From: an uncultured Prevotellaceae bacterium
Lineage (GTDB): Bacteria > Bacteroidota > Bacteroidia > Bacteroidales > Bacteroidaceae
Reading direction: 5' to 3'
Assembly: GCA_946644025.1 (NCBI GenBank)
Contig: CAMPCG010000007.1
Location: 1-24,678 of the forward strand
Length of the DNA: 24,678 nucleotides
The translations under genes and the position numbers were made by a program. The notes beneath the pieces are model-generated. The model made no database searches. It saw only the letters and a program-made list of their open reading frames with translations, and had not been told where the DNA came from. Positions 6,863 to 18,241 of the stretch are shown one piece after another; position 1 is the stretch's first letter, and each line of letters starts with the position of its first letter.

Positions 6863-8317
6863 ATGGCAGAAATGCGGTTACTGAAAGGATCTAACGGCGG
6901 CATGAAGTCGCTGGCTAAGGACACGGCCATCTATGGTCTGTCGAGTATTGTCGGGCGTTTCCTTAATTACCTTCTTGTGCCCCTCTACACGGCTAAGATG
7001 TCGGCCGAGAGTGGTGGCTACGGTGTCATTACCAACATGTACGCGCTGACGGCGCTGCTGCTGGTGCTGCTCACCTTCGGCATGGAGACCACGTTCTTCC
7101 GCTTTGCCACGAAGGGCGACGAGCAGCCCGGCCGCGTGTTCTCGACGGCCCTCATCGGTGTGTCGTCGGCAGCGACGCTGTTCTTCGTCGCCGTGCTGCT
7201 GTTCCTTACGCCCGTCTCGTCGTTCCTTGGCTATTCCAGCACGCCACAGTACGTCTGGGTGATGGCCCTGACGGTGAGCATCGACGCCATCCGCGCCATT
7301 CCCTTCGCCTATCTGCGTCAGCAGAAGAAGGCGTTGAAGTTTGCCGCCCTGCAGCTGCTCAACATCGGCATCAACATTGCGCTCAACGTGGTCTACTATC
7401 TTGGCATGGACGGCCACGACCCGGGCTATGCCTTCTACATCAACCTGCTATGCTCTGCCATCATCACCCTCTGTCTGGCTAAGGAGATTTCAAACATCCG
7501 CTTCGGTTTCGACGCGGGGCTCATGCGGCGTATGCTGGCCTACGCCTGGCCCATCATGCTGCTCGGCGTGGTAGGCATCTTGAACCAGGTGGCCGACAAG
7601 ATTCTCTTCCCCTTTGTCTACCCCGGCGACGACATGCGCGAGCAGTTAGGCATCTACGGTGCCTGCGTGAAGATAGCCATGATTATGGCCATGATTACCC
7701 AGGCATTCCGCTATGCCTACGAGCCGTTTGTGTTTAACAAAAGTGGTGGGAATAATGGGCAGAACAGGGACAGCGTCGAATTTCAGGCAAAGGCCATGAA
7801 GTACTTCGTCATCTTCACCCTTCTGGCTTATCTCTGTGTGATGGGTTGGCTTGACGTGCTGAAGTATATCATTCCCGAGAACTACCGTGTGGGTCTGCGG
7901 GTGGTGCCTATTGTGATGGCAGCCGAGATTATGATGGGCATATACTTCAACCTCTCCTTCTGGTACAAGTTGTCCGACAAGACCTACTGGGGTGCCATTT
8001 TCTCCGGCATCGGGTGTGTGGTGCTCATTGCCGTCAACGTGCTGTTCGTTCCCCGCTACGGCTACATGGCCTGTGCGTGGGCAGGCTTAGCGGGCTATGG
8101 TGTCTCTATGGTGCTCTCCTACGTGGTGGGCCAGCGCCTACACCCTATCCCCTACCCCATGCAGCACATCGGCTACTACGTTATCCTTGCCCTCGTGTCG
8201 TGGCTCAGCATGAACTACTTCGCCGAGCTGTTGCCGAAGTGGGGGTCGCTGATTTACAACACGCTGGTCATTATCTTCTACGTCACAATCATCGTAAGAC
8301 AGGAGTTCAAACGCTAA
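6863..8317 (+). CDS. Polysaccharide biosynthesis flippase (Wzx/MATE-like MOP superfamily)
   Basis: A multi-pass inner-membrane protein that probably flips lipid-linked oligosaccharides for O-antigen, capsule or exopolysaccharide. The 484 residues hold about 12-14 hydrophobic helices. The N-terminus KDTAIYGLSSIVGRFLNYLL is the typical amphipathic start plus first helix of Bacteroidetes family members. The ATG at 6863 (weak AAGAAA upstream) is annotated. An ATG at 6902, preceded by AAAGGA, would start at MKSLAKD and match usual family length equally well; a weak -7-like TAATATTG at 6838-6845 would fit that later start better. It stands alone and converges with aroB, separated by a strong palindrome. 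The transported glycan cannot be told. Confidence 0.88.
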   Translation: MAEMRLLKGSNGGMKSLAKDTAIYGLSSIVGRFLNYLLVPLYTAKMSAESGGYGVITNMYALTALLLVLLTFGMETTFFRFATKGDEQPGRVFSTALIGVSSAATLFFVAVLLFLTPVSSFLGYSSTPQYVWVMALTVSIDAIRAIPFAYLRQQKKALKFAALQLLNIGINIALNVVYYLGMDGHDPGYAFYINLLCSAIITLCLAKEISNIRFGFDAGLMRRMLAYAWPIMLLGVVGILNQVADKILFPFVYPGDDMREQLGIYGACVKIAMIMAMITQAFRYAYEPFVFNKSGGNNGQNRDSVEFQAKAMKYFVIFTLLAYLCVMGWLDVLKYIIPENYRVGLRVVPIVMAAEIMMGIYFNLSFWYKLSDKTYWGAIFSGIGCVVLIAVNVLFVPRYGYMACAWAGLAGYGVSMVLSYVVGQRLHPIPYPMQHIGYYVILALVSWLSMNYFAELLPKWGSLIYNTLVIIFYVTIIVRQEFKR

Positions 8318-8318
8318 G

Positions 8319-8362
8319 GACCCACCCCTACCCCTCCCCTCGGGAGGGGTAGGGGGTGGGTC
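8319..8362. terminator. Convergent C/G palindrome, probable bidirectional terminator or REP-like element
   Basis: A 20-nt arm (8319-8338, GACCCACCCCTACCCCTCCC) pairs with 8342-8362 through a 3-nt loop, with one bulged G. It fills the whole 56-nt space between the flippase and aroB stops. There is no U tract on either side, so it may be a REP-type 3'-end stabiliser rather than a true terminator. Confidence 0.65.
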
Positions 8363-8373
8363 GTATGGGTCAT

Positions 8374-9456
8374 CTACATTCCCTCTCTGTAGAAGTCCAG
8401 CGCCTCGATGATTTCCTCTTTCGTGGCCGTCTGGTCTATGCGAATGTCGCCGATGTCGCCCAGCAGGGTGAAGTTGATGATGCCGGCGGTGTTCTTCTTG
8501 TCGTGGGTCATCAGCTCGAGCAGGGCGGGATAGTCGTCGCAGGTGATGGCCATGCGCCCGTAGTTCTCGTGGATGAACTTCACCGTCTGTCGCATCTTGT
8601 CGACGGGAAATCCGGTCTTCACAACGCAGAGGTAGAGCTCGCACACTAGCCCGTAGGCCACGGCGTAACCGTGCAGGATGGGGTGTAGCGTTGGGTGCTG
8701 GGCGCTGAGCGCCAGCGACTCGAAAGCGTGGCCGATGGTGTGTCCCAGGTTCAGCGCCTTGCGTATGCCGTGCTCCGTGGGGTCTTGCTCCACAATGCGC
8801 TGCTTCACCCTGACGCTGCGGGCCAGTAGCTGCTGCAGCCGCTGCGTGTCGTCAAGGTCGAAGTCGAGCAGTTCGGCCCAGTGGTCGTCATTGCTGATGA
8901 GTCCGTGCTTGAGCATCTCGGCATAGCCCGAGAGGATGTTCTCGCGGTCGAGTGTTCGCAGGAACGTGGTGTCGAGCAGCACGCACTGAGGGATGCTGAA
9001 GACGCCAATCTCGTTTTTCAGCCCGCCGAAGTTGAATCCCGTCTTTCCGCCCACCGAGGCGTCGACCATAGAGAGCAGCGTCGTGGGGATGTTGATATAG
9101 CTGATGCCGCGCTTGAACGTCGAGGCGGCAAATCCGCCCAGGTCGGTGACCATTCCTCCGCCCACGTTCACCATGAGCGAGTGGCGCGTGGCTCCCATCC
9201 GTTGCAGCTCGCTCCACACGTGGGTCACTGAGTCGAGGTTCTTGTTGGTGTCGCCGGCAGGGATGGTGATGACCGACCATTGGCCATCGACTATTGAACA
9301 CTTGTCCCTTACCACGGGCAGGCACAGCTCGCGCGTGGTCTCGTCGGTCAGCACAAACAGGCGGTCGGCCTTACAGGCGCCGATGGCCTCAGACAGCTCG
9401 CGCTCCAGGTCGGTGACCATCACCACCTGGCCTTTGTCGCTTAAATTCGTCGTCAT
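8374..9456 (-). CDS. aroB: 3-dehydroquinate synthase
   Basis: Converts DAHP to 3-dehydroquinate, the second step of the shikimate pathway to aromatic amino acids; cytoplasmic, needing NAD and a divalent metal. It is 360 residues, normal for the family. NAD-binding signatures are PAGDTNKNLDSV, NVGGGMVTDLGGF (about 97-109) and PTTLLSMVDASVGGKTGFNF. Metal ligands by family analogy are Glu180 (GYAEMLKHGL), His239 (NLGHTIGHAFES) and His262 (ILHGYAVAYG). The ATG at 9456 is chosen; a TTG two codons upstream would overlap the preceding stop. It begins 2 nt after the S41 peptidase stop and is surely co-transcribed with it. Confidence 0.97.
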   Translation of the reverse strand: MTTNLSDKGQVVMVTDLERELSEAIGACKADRLFVLTDETTRELCLPVVRDKCSIVDGQWSVITIPAGDTNKNLDSVTHVWSELQRMGATRHSLMVNVGGGMVTDLGGFAASTFKRGISYINIPTTLLSMVDASVGGKTGFNFGGLKNEIGVFSIPQCVLLDTTFLRTLDRENILSGYAEMLKHGLISNDDHWAELLDFDLDDTQRLQQLLARSVRVKQRIVEQDPTEHGIRKALNLGHTIGHAFESLALSAQHPTLHPILHGYAVAYGLVCELYLCVVKTGFPVDKMRQTVKFIHENYGRMAITCDDYPALLELMTHDKKNTAGIINFTLLGDIGDIRIDQTATKEEIIEALDFYREGM

Positions 9457-9458
9457 CT

Positions 9459-11192
9459 TCAATCTTCAATCTTTAATATCTCCCGATAGCGCTTTGAGTC
9501 CTTGAGCAGGGCTACGGCCTCCTGATATACCTTGTCGTAGGCCAGTCCGGCTGCGATGGAGCCCGCCTGGTAGTAATAGGCCGCCACGATGTCCAGCTCC
9601 AGTATCTCCTGTATGGCGTCGCGGTGCTTGTCGAGCTCGGTGGCCAGGTCGTGCTTGAGACACTGTCCGAGGGCGTCGAAGGCCTCGCGCGACTGGTCGT
9701 AGTAGCCCTCGAACTTCGCCGTCTTGACGAGCTCGTCGAACTGCTTGCGCGACTGGTCGTCGTAGGTGAATCCGCTGTCAATGACCCGCTGGCGGAACTC
9801 CTGCCAATCCTCCTCGGCCAGGTGGAACTCCTTGGCCGGAGCTATCTGCGGGTGGCGTTCAAGGTAATAGACCACATAGTCGAAGAGCACCTCGGTCGAG
9901 TCCAGTCCTCCGGTGGAGAGGTAGTAGGCAATGTTGGGCATGGTGTCGTTCTTCACCTCGAGGTCGGGCTTGATGCCACCTCCGTCGCGCACCTCCCGTC
10001 CGTTGCGGGTGTAGAAGACATGGGTCAGCGAGTCGGGAGTACGGTCGGCATAGAGGCTTGTCCTCCGTCCGGTGTAGCCCGACGTTCCGGCCTGGTCGGT
10101 GGCTCTCTGCTTGGCATAGTTGATGGCCTGTATGCAGCGTCCCGAGGGGATGTAGTATTTCGAGGTGGTAATCTTCACGTTCGTGTTGTAGGGCAGGTCC
10201 ATGGGCACCTGTACCAGGCCCTTTCCGTAGGTCCTTGTACCCATGACGACGGCGCGGTCGAGGTCCTGCAGCGCCCCGCTGGTGATTTCGCTGGCCGAGG
10301 CCGTCTCTCCGTTGACGAGCACGACGAGGGGCATGACCGTGTCTACGGGCTCCAGGCGCGTGGTGTAGGTGCGGCTGGCCTGGGGTATCTTGCCCCGGTT
10401 CTCCACGACCTTCTGTTCCTGCGGCACCCAGATGTTGACCAGGTCTACGGCCTCCATCTCAGCGCCGCCGCCGTTGCTGCGCAGGTCGAGCACCATGCCG
10501 CGGGCGCCCTGCTTCTTCAGCTCGATGAAGGCGCGGCGCACCTCGCGGGCACTGCCCTCGGTGAACTGGTTGAAATTGATGTAGCCGATGGAGTCGGCCG
10601 AGAGTCCGTAGTAGGGCATCTCGGGCAGCTTGATGTTGCGACGCGTTATCTTGAACTTCATCTCCTTGGTCTTGCCGTCGGCCTGCGGGCGCAGCACCTT
10701 CAAGACGAAGGTGGTCCCGGCGTCGCCGCGCAGGTGGCTGGAGACGTAGGAGACGTTCTTGTCGGTCATCAGCGAGTCGTCGATGGAGACGATGATGTCG
10801 CCCTTCTTCAGCCCCACCTCCTGGGCGGGCATACCCTCGTAGGGCTCGTCGATGACCACGCGCTTCAGCCGCGAGTGGTACTTCACCAGGGCCCCTATGC
10901 CGGCATACTTGCCCGTGAGCATCATCTTCAGGTTTTTCGTCTCCGAGGCGGGGTAGTACTCCGTGTAGGGGTCGAGCGAACGCAACATGCCGTCGATGGC
11001 CGCCGTCATGGTGGTGGCGGGGTTGAGCGTGTCTACGTAGAGCAGGTCCAGGTTGCTGTAGAGCGAGTTGAAGATGTCGAGATTCTTGCCCACCTCAAGG
11101 TTGTGGTTGGACTCTTGTGCCAGGGCTGGCATGGCGACGATGGATGCAGTAAGAAGCAGCCACAGTCTCAGTTTTGAAATAAGGGAAAGCAT
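9459..11192 (-). CDS. S41 family C-terminal processing peptidase with PDZ domain
   Basis: A periplasmic serine protease of the tail-specific/CtpA type, acting in envelope protein processing or quality control. The 577-residue protein starts at ATG 11192, just before a signal peptide (LWLLLTASIVAMPALAQ) and about 25 nt after the predicted transcription start. A short N-terminal helical domain precedes a PDZ domain (about 95-185; GIGALVKY, GLKKGDIIVSIDD). The S41 core follows with GYINFNQF, VLDLRSNGGG, the serine motif TASASEITSG (Ser299/Ser301) and Lys324 in TYGKGLVQ. About 150 C-terminal residues are helical. aroB follows after 2 nt. The frame stays open upstream through the neighbouring hairpin element, but that stretch lies upstream of the promoter. 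Confidence 0.95.
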   Translation of the reverse strand: MLSLISKLRLWLLLTASIVAMPALAQESNHNLEVGKNLDIFNSLYSNLDLLYVDTLNPATTMTAAIDGMLRSLDPYTEYYPASETKNLKMMLTGKYAGIGALVKYHSRLKRVVIDEPYEGMPAQEVGLKKGDIIVSIDDSLMTDKNVSYVSSHLRGDAGTTFVLKVLRPQADGKTKEMKFKITRRNIKLPEMPYYGLSADSIGYINFNQFTEGSAREVRRAFIELKKQGARGMVLDLRSNGGGAEMEAVDLVNIWVPQEQKVVENRGKIPQASRTYTTRLEPVDTVMPLVVLVNGETASASEITSGALQDLDRAVVMGTRTYGKGLVQVPMDLPYNTNVKITTSKYYIPSGRCIQAINYAKQRATDQAGTSGYTGRRTSLYADRTPDSLTHVFYTRNGREVRDGGGIKPDLEVKNDTMPNIAYYLSTGGLDSTEVLFDYVVYYLERHPQIAPAKEFHLAEEDWQEFRQRVIDSGFTYDDQSRKQFDELVKTAKFEGYYDQSREAFDALGQCLKHDLATELDKHRDAIQEILELDIVAAYYYQAGSIAAGLAYDKVYQEAVALLKDSKRYREILKIED

Positions 11193-11223
11193 GTTAGCCG
11201 TTGATAATTTGGTGTATAGCGTG

Positions 11224-11255
11224 CAAAGGTATGCTATTTTTCCAACCCTGCCAAA
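11224..11255 (-). promoter_or_regulatory. Promoter of the S41 peptidase-aroB operon
   Basis: Minus strand: TTTG (11255-11252), 20 nt, TACCTTTG (11231-11224). This is a full Bacteroidetes -33/-7 match. The predicted start leaves a leader of about 25 nt before ATG 11192. It is divergent from the BNR-4 promoter. Confidence 0.8.
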
Positions 11256-11290
11256 TTTTAAGCAAAAAAAAGCTATTTTTCGCGCCTTTA

Positions 11291-11322
11291 TTTGCCAGTA
11301 TAGGATTATAATATTATCTTTG
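11291..11322 (+). promoter_or_regulatory. Promoter of the BNR-4 / beta-galactosidase unit
   Basis: TTTG (11291-11294), 20 nt, TATCTTTG (11315-11322), with the same spacing as the divergent S41 promoter. The -7 box overlaps the first bases of the 90-nt hairpin element, giving a leader of about 110 nt before ATG 11439. Confidence 0.8.
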
Positions 11323-11407
11323 CAGCGCACAAGTAGGAGGCGACGTGTCTCACGTCGCAACAATCTGCTGGATTGCGACGTGAGACACGTCGCCTCCTAT
11401 TGCAAAG
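11318..11407 (+). repeat. 90-nt leader hairpin element, copy 2 (5' leader of the BNR-4 gene)
   Basis: CTTTGC (11318-11323), spacer AGCGCACAAG, a 66-nt hairpin (11334-11399), TT, GCAAAG (11402-11407): the same parts and total length as copy 1. The 25-nt arms are identical to copy 1. The 16-nt loop AACAATCTGCTGGATT matches copy 1 only as its reverse complement. The hairpin ends 39 nt before the ATG of the downstream gene. Confidence 0.9.
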
Positions 11408-11438
11408 AAGAAGTTTTTATTATCCTAAATCTGTAATT

Positions 11439-14400
11439 ATGAAAAACCTGTTCAAGAAGACCACACTTCTTTCAGTATTGCTGACGTTGACGGCTTGGTG
11501 TGGTGCCTCGGCGCAAGAATCCTATAGCGGCGCTGTAGTGGCCGACGAGGGTGCCTGGTGCTGGTTTGCCGACCCCCGCGCCATTCACTACGAGAACGCC
11601 GGGGGAAGCATCAACGCCACCTACATCGGCTACATCGACGTTCACGGCAACGTCAAGGCCACGCAGTACGACTGGCTCACGGGCCGCAAGACCGACGTGC
11701 TCGTGCGCAGCTATTTCCAACCCGACGACCACAACAACCCCACCTTCATCGTGCTGCCCGACGAGCGGGTGATGATTTTCTACACCCGCCACACCGACGA
11801 GCCCTGCATCTGGTACCGCATATCCAGGAAGCCCGGCGACATCACCGAACTGGGCGATGAGAAGCGGCTGGCCACACAGAACAATACCACCTACCCCTCG
11901 CCCTTCATACTCAGCGACGACCCGCAACACATCTACCTCTGCTGGAGAGGCATCAACTGGCACCCCACCATCGCACGCCTCACCATGCCCGACGCCAACG
12001 ACAACTGCCAATTCGACTTCGGACCGAAACAGATTGTGCAGAGCACCGGCGCAAGGCCCTACGCCAAGTACCAGAGCAACGGCAAGGACAAAATCTACGT
12101 GAGCTACACCACGGGACACCCCGACAACGAGATGCCCGACTGGCTCTACTTCAACGTGGTGGACATCAACAAGGGCAACGGACCCATCCTGCGCGACATC
12201 AACGGGAAGCAGCTCTCTATAATAAATAATGGTGTGTTCAACGTGAACAAGACCGACTCGTATGCCACACAGTACCCCGCCACCGTCGTTGACCGCACCG
12301 CGTCGATACGCAACTGGGTGTGGCAGATAGCCCTCGACAAGGACGAGAACCCCGTCATTGCCTATCCCCACATAGACAACGCCAAGACCACCCACGTATA
12401 CTGGTACAGCCGATGGACAGGCACGCAGTGGCGCAACACGTGGGTGCAGTATGGCGGACACGCCTTCCACAAGAACTGGAACAGCACCGAACTGTGCTAC
12501 AGCGGAGGTATGGCCCTCGACCCCGACAACGTGAACGACCTCTACCTCTCCATTCCCACCAAGGACGGCAAGTACAACAAGGACGGTGTCTACGAAATAT
12601 GGAAGTACACCATCGGCGACGACGGCAAGGTGGCCTCGTCGGAACAGCTCACCAAGAACTCGGCCAAGAACAATGTGCGCCCCTACGTGCTGCCCGGGTC
12701 GAAGGACTCGAAGATGCGCCTGGTGTGGATGAACGGCGACTACTACTACTGGATTGTGAAGCAGGGCTACCCGCAAGGCTACCCCACCGGCATACGCTGC
12801 GACTACGACTGGCAGGAAGAGCTCACCAAGGAGGACAGCGAGGAGACCAACCCCCGCACGGACTGCATCTGCCTCAACGCGAGAAAGACCCTCAGCCTGG
12901 GCTTTGCCATGGATGCAGCCCACTATGGCGGCAAGCTCTTCGAACTGGGCAACATGACCTACACCCTTGACGCCAACTGCTACCCCGTGCTCACCATCGG
13001 CGAGACGGCCTACAAGAGCCAGAACCGACTCTACACCAGCGACGACTGGGCCACGCTCTCCACCGGCACCAGCGGCGACAACCACCCCACAAAGCTCACC
13101 ACATGGGTGCTCACGATGACCTACGACGGACAGACGCTCACCACCTACCGCAACGGACTGGTGGACCAGGTGATAGAGACCACTACGCTGGAGGGTGGCA
13201 CCGCCCGTGCCGACGGCGATGACTACCACCACCACATCATCAGCCAGAGCGACTTCTATGGCGTGGCCTCGCCCGCCACGGTCCAGGCCCTCGTAGTAGC
13301 TCAGCAGAAGGAGATTGCCGACGAGCTCTCGAAGACGGCCCTGCAGACCATCACCCTGCCCGCCGAGACCCGCACCGACCTGGTGCTGCCCACCAACGTA
13401 CTGGGACAGAGCGTCAGCTGGACCTCGAGCAACGAGGCCGTCATCACCTCCGACGGCGTGCTCATGCCCCTGAAGGCCGATGCCACCGTCACCCTCACCG
13501 CCACCGTCACCACTCCCGGCGCATCGGCAGCCACCACTCCCGGCGCGTCAGCAGCCACTATTCCCGACGCGTCAGCGTCGGGCACCAGCCGCCCTTTTGA
13601 GGTGAAGGCCCTGGCACGCGACATCACCAAGAACCTGCGCTATGCCAAGGAGGGCCTCGACCTCACGACCAACACGGCCACAGGCTTCGCCACCAACAAG
13701 TACGAGGTGGCCCCCGCCGGGCTGCTCAAGGGCCTGCGCTCATACACCTTCCTCGCCACCATCAACGCCAAGAGCCTCACGGCCATGCCGCGCATCTACG
13801 ACTTCGGCTCCGGCTCGGGCAACAGCATCTTCCTGCGCGCCAACCCGCTGTCGGCCGGCGTGAAGTACAACGGCGGAACCACCACCATGGTCAACTCCGC
13901 CACCACGCTCACAGTCGACAAAGACTACAGGCTGGCCGTGACCTACGACGCCGCCACCCGCACCACGAAGATTTACATTGACGGTGAAGAGAACGTCGCC
14001 GGAAAGGCCAACCAGGTGGAGGCATGGCAGCTGGAGCAGCTGGCCAGCGACGCACGCAACTACATAGGCCGCACGCAGTGGTGGGACAGCAACGTAGCCT
14101 CCAGCAACCAGGACTTCCGTGGCACCATCGACCAGTTCCGTCTCTACGACGTATGCCTCACCCGCAAGGAGATATGCGAGCTGCAGAGCCTCCCTTTTGT
14201 GCAGAGGGAGCTGCCCGCAGCTCTGGTGAACGGTGACTTTGAGGCTTCCTATACCGTGCAGACCGGCAGCGGAGTGAGCAGCGACCGCGCCATCTATGTG
14301 CCCGAGGGATGGACCGTTCAGCGCGCCAACCCCAACGAGAACGACCTTACGGCCCTGAAGAGCGGCGACCTCTACTACAGCAATTTCTTCAGCACCTTTC

Positions 14401-14927
14401 CCGCTCCGTCGACCGACAGCAAGCAGACCTACTGGATTCGACAGAACTGGGGCACGCCCACGCTGACACTGACTCAGGAGCTACGTCTGCCCGAGGGCGA
14501 GTATGCGCTCAGTGCCGATTTGTGGAAAAGCGGACTGGGCGGCGATGCCATCATCAGCGTCATCACTGAGGGCGGAACCACTGTCAGCAGCCCAACGCTG
14601 GACAACAAGGAGGAATGGCAGCAGGTGAACGTCGCCTTCAAGAGCGACGGCGACGCCTCGACCACCATCCAGCTGGCCGCCATTCACACGTCAAGCGGCT
14701 CGGCCAAGATTATCGGCTTCGACAACATCGTCATTCAGGCGAAGGACGGCATGAAGGGCGACGTGAACGGCGACGGTGCCGTCGACGTGGCCGACATTGC
14801 CACCATCATCGACGTCATGGCAGGCAACAGCCTACAGTACAAGGACAAAGCCGACGTGAACGCCGACCATACGGTCGACGTGGCCGACATCGCATCCGTC
14901 ATCGACATCATGGCGACCGTACATTAA
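11439..14927 (+). CDS. Secreted BNR-4 beta-propeller protein with Ig-like, LamG-like and dockerin-like domains
   Basis: A 1162-residue secreted protein, probably acting on or binding a plant or algal polysaccharide. ATG 11439 opens a signal peptide (TTLLSVLLTLTAWCGASAQ). Residues 27 to about 470 resemble the BNR-4 seven-bladed propeller shared with some polysaccharide lyases (ADPRAIHYE, YLCWRGINWHPTIARLT). A lectin-like beta-sandwich covers about 485-610. An Ig-like domain (about 640-730, VSWTSSNEAV) contains three 8-residue repeats TTPGASAA/TTPGASAA/TIPDASAS. A LamG-like sandwich follows (about 745-905, KIYIDGEENV, IDQFRLYDV), then a carbohydrate-binding-like module (about 920-1100, LVNGDFEASY). 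The end (1105-1162) has two calcium-loop repeats, GDVNGDGAVDVADIATIIDV and ADVNADHTVDVADIASVIDI, a dockerin-like pair. Lyase versus binding function is unresolved. The GH2 gene follows after 47 nt. Confidence 0.85.
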   Translation: MKNLFKKTTLLSVLLTLTAWCGASAQESYSGAVVADEGAWCWFADPRAIHYENAGGSINATYIGYIDVHGNVKATQYDWLTGRKTDVLVRSYFQPDDHNNPTFIVLPDERVMIFYTRHTDEPCIWYRISRKPGDITELGDEKRLATQNNTTYPSPFILSDDPQHIYLCWRGINWHPTIARLTMPDANDNCQFDFGPKQIVQSTGARPYAKYQSNGKDKIYVSYTTGHPDNEMPDWLYFNVVDINKGNGPILRDINGKQLSIINNGVFNVNKTDSYATQYPATVVDRTASIRNWVWQIALDKDENPVIAYPHIDNAKTTHVYWYSRWTGTQWRNTWVQYGGHAFHKNWNSTELCYSGGMALDPDNVNDLYLSIPTKDGKYNKDGVYEIWKYTIGDDGKVASSEQLTKNSAKNNVRPYVLPGSKDSKMRLVWMNGDYYYWIVKQGYPQGYPTGIRCDYDWQEELTKEDSEETNPRTDCICLNARKTLSLGFAMDAAHYGGKLFELGNMTYTLDANCYPVLTIGETAYKSQNRLYTSDDWATLSTGTSGDNHPTKLTTWVLTMTYDGQTLTTYRNGLVDQVIETTTLEGGTARADGDDYHHHIISQSDFYGVASPATVQALVVAQQKEIADELSKTALQTITLPAETRTDLVLPTNVLGQSVSWTSSNEAVITSDGVLMPLKADATVTLTATVTTPGASAATTPGASAATIPDASASGTSRPFEVKALARDITKNLRYAKEGLDLTTNTATGFATNKYEVAPAGLLKGLRSYTFLATINAKSLTAMPRIYDFGSGSGNSIFLRANPLSAGVKYNGGTTTMVNSATTLTVDKDYRLAVTYDAATRTTKIYIDGEENVAGKANQVEAWQLEQLASDARNYIGRTQWWDSNVASSNQDFRGTIDQFRLYDVCLTRKEICELQSLPFVQRELPAALVNGDFEASYTVQTGSGVSSDRAIYVPEGWTVQRANPNENDLTALKSGDLYYSNFFSTFPAPSTDSKQTYWIRQNWGTPTLTLTQELRLPEGEYALSADLWKSGLGGDAIISVITEGGTTVSSPTLDNKEEWQQVNVAFKSDGDASTTIQLAAIHTSSGSAKIIGFDNIVIQAKDGMKGDVNGDGAVDVADIATIIDVMAGNSLQYKDKADVNADHTVDVADIASVIDIMATVH
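13509..13582 (+). repeat. In-frame 24-nt repeats ending in a perfect palindrome
   Basis: Units at 13509 and 13533 read ACCACTCCCGGCGCRTCRGC plus AGCC. The third (13557) ends in CCCGACGC-GTCA-GCGTCGGG (13563-13582), a perfect 8-bp stem with a GTCA loop. All keep frame and encode TTPGASAA-like peptides in a linker. The same palindrome type occurs in the next gene at 17216-17235. Confidence 0.85.
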
Positions 14928-14962
14928 TAAGCAACTGGAAAATCGTGATTCGTTAAATCTAA

Positions 14963-18124
<3,162 letters not shown>

Positions 18125-18146
18125 AGCGGCGTCATGTCCTCATGCC

Positions 18147-18226
18147 GTTATATCGTAATATCGTTATATCGTTATATCGTAATATCGTAATATCGTAATA
18201 TCGAAATATCGTTATATCGTAATATC
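18147..18226 (+). repeat. Ten octanucleotide units between the GH2 gene and greA
   Basis: Ten 8-nt units of GTAATATC, GTTATATC or GAAATATC run without a break for 80 nt. They fill most of the 117-nt gap and end 16 nt before the greA start. This is a very A/T-rich island in GC-rich DNA. It could vary in length, act as an upstream promoter element, or be inert. No TAnnTTTG box was found for greA. Confidence 0.9.
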
Positions 18227-18241
18227 GCAATTTAGCAAATC

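Noticed and set aside
9457..9462. TTG start for aroB two codons upstream
   Set aside because: It would overlap the S41 stop, whereas the ATG at 9456 follows that stop by 2 nt and fits the family start.
9624..11177. Plus-strand open frame (517 codons) opposite the S41 peptidase
   Set aside because: Low-complexity Val/Leu/His/Gly composition and antisense to a well-supported protease; no start signal or domain.
11472..13235. Minus-strand open frame (587 codons) opposite the BNR-4 gene
   Set aside because: Same antisense GC artefact; the plus-strand frame has a signal peptide and clear domains.
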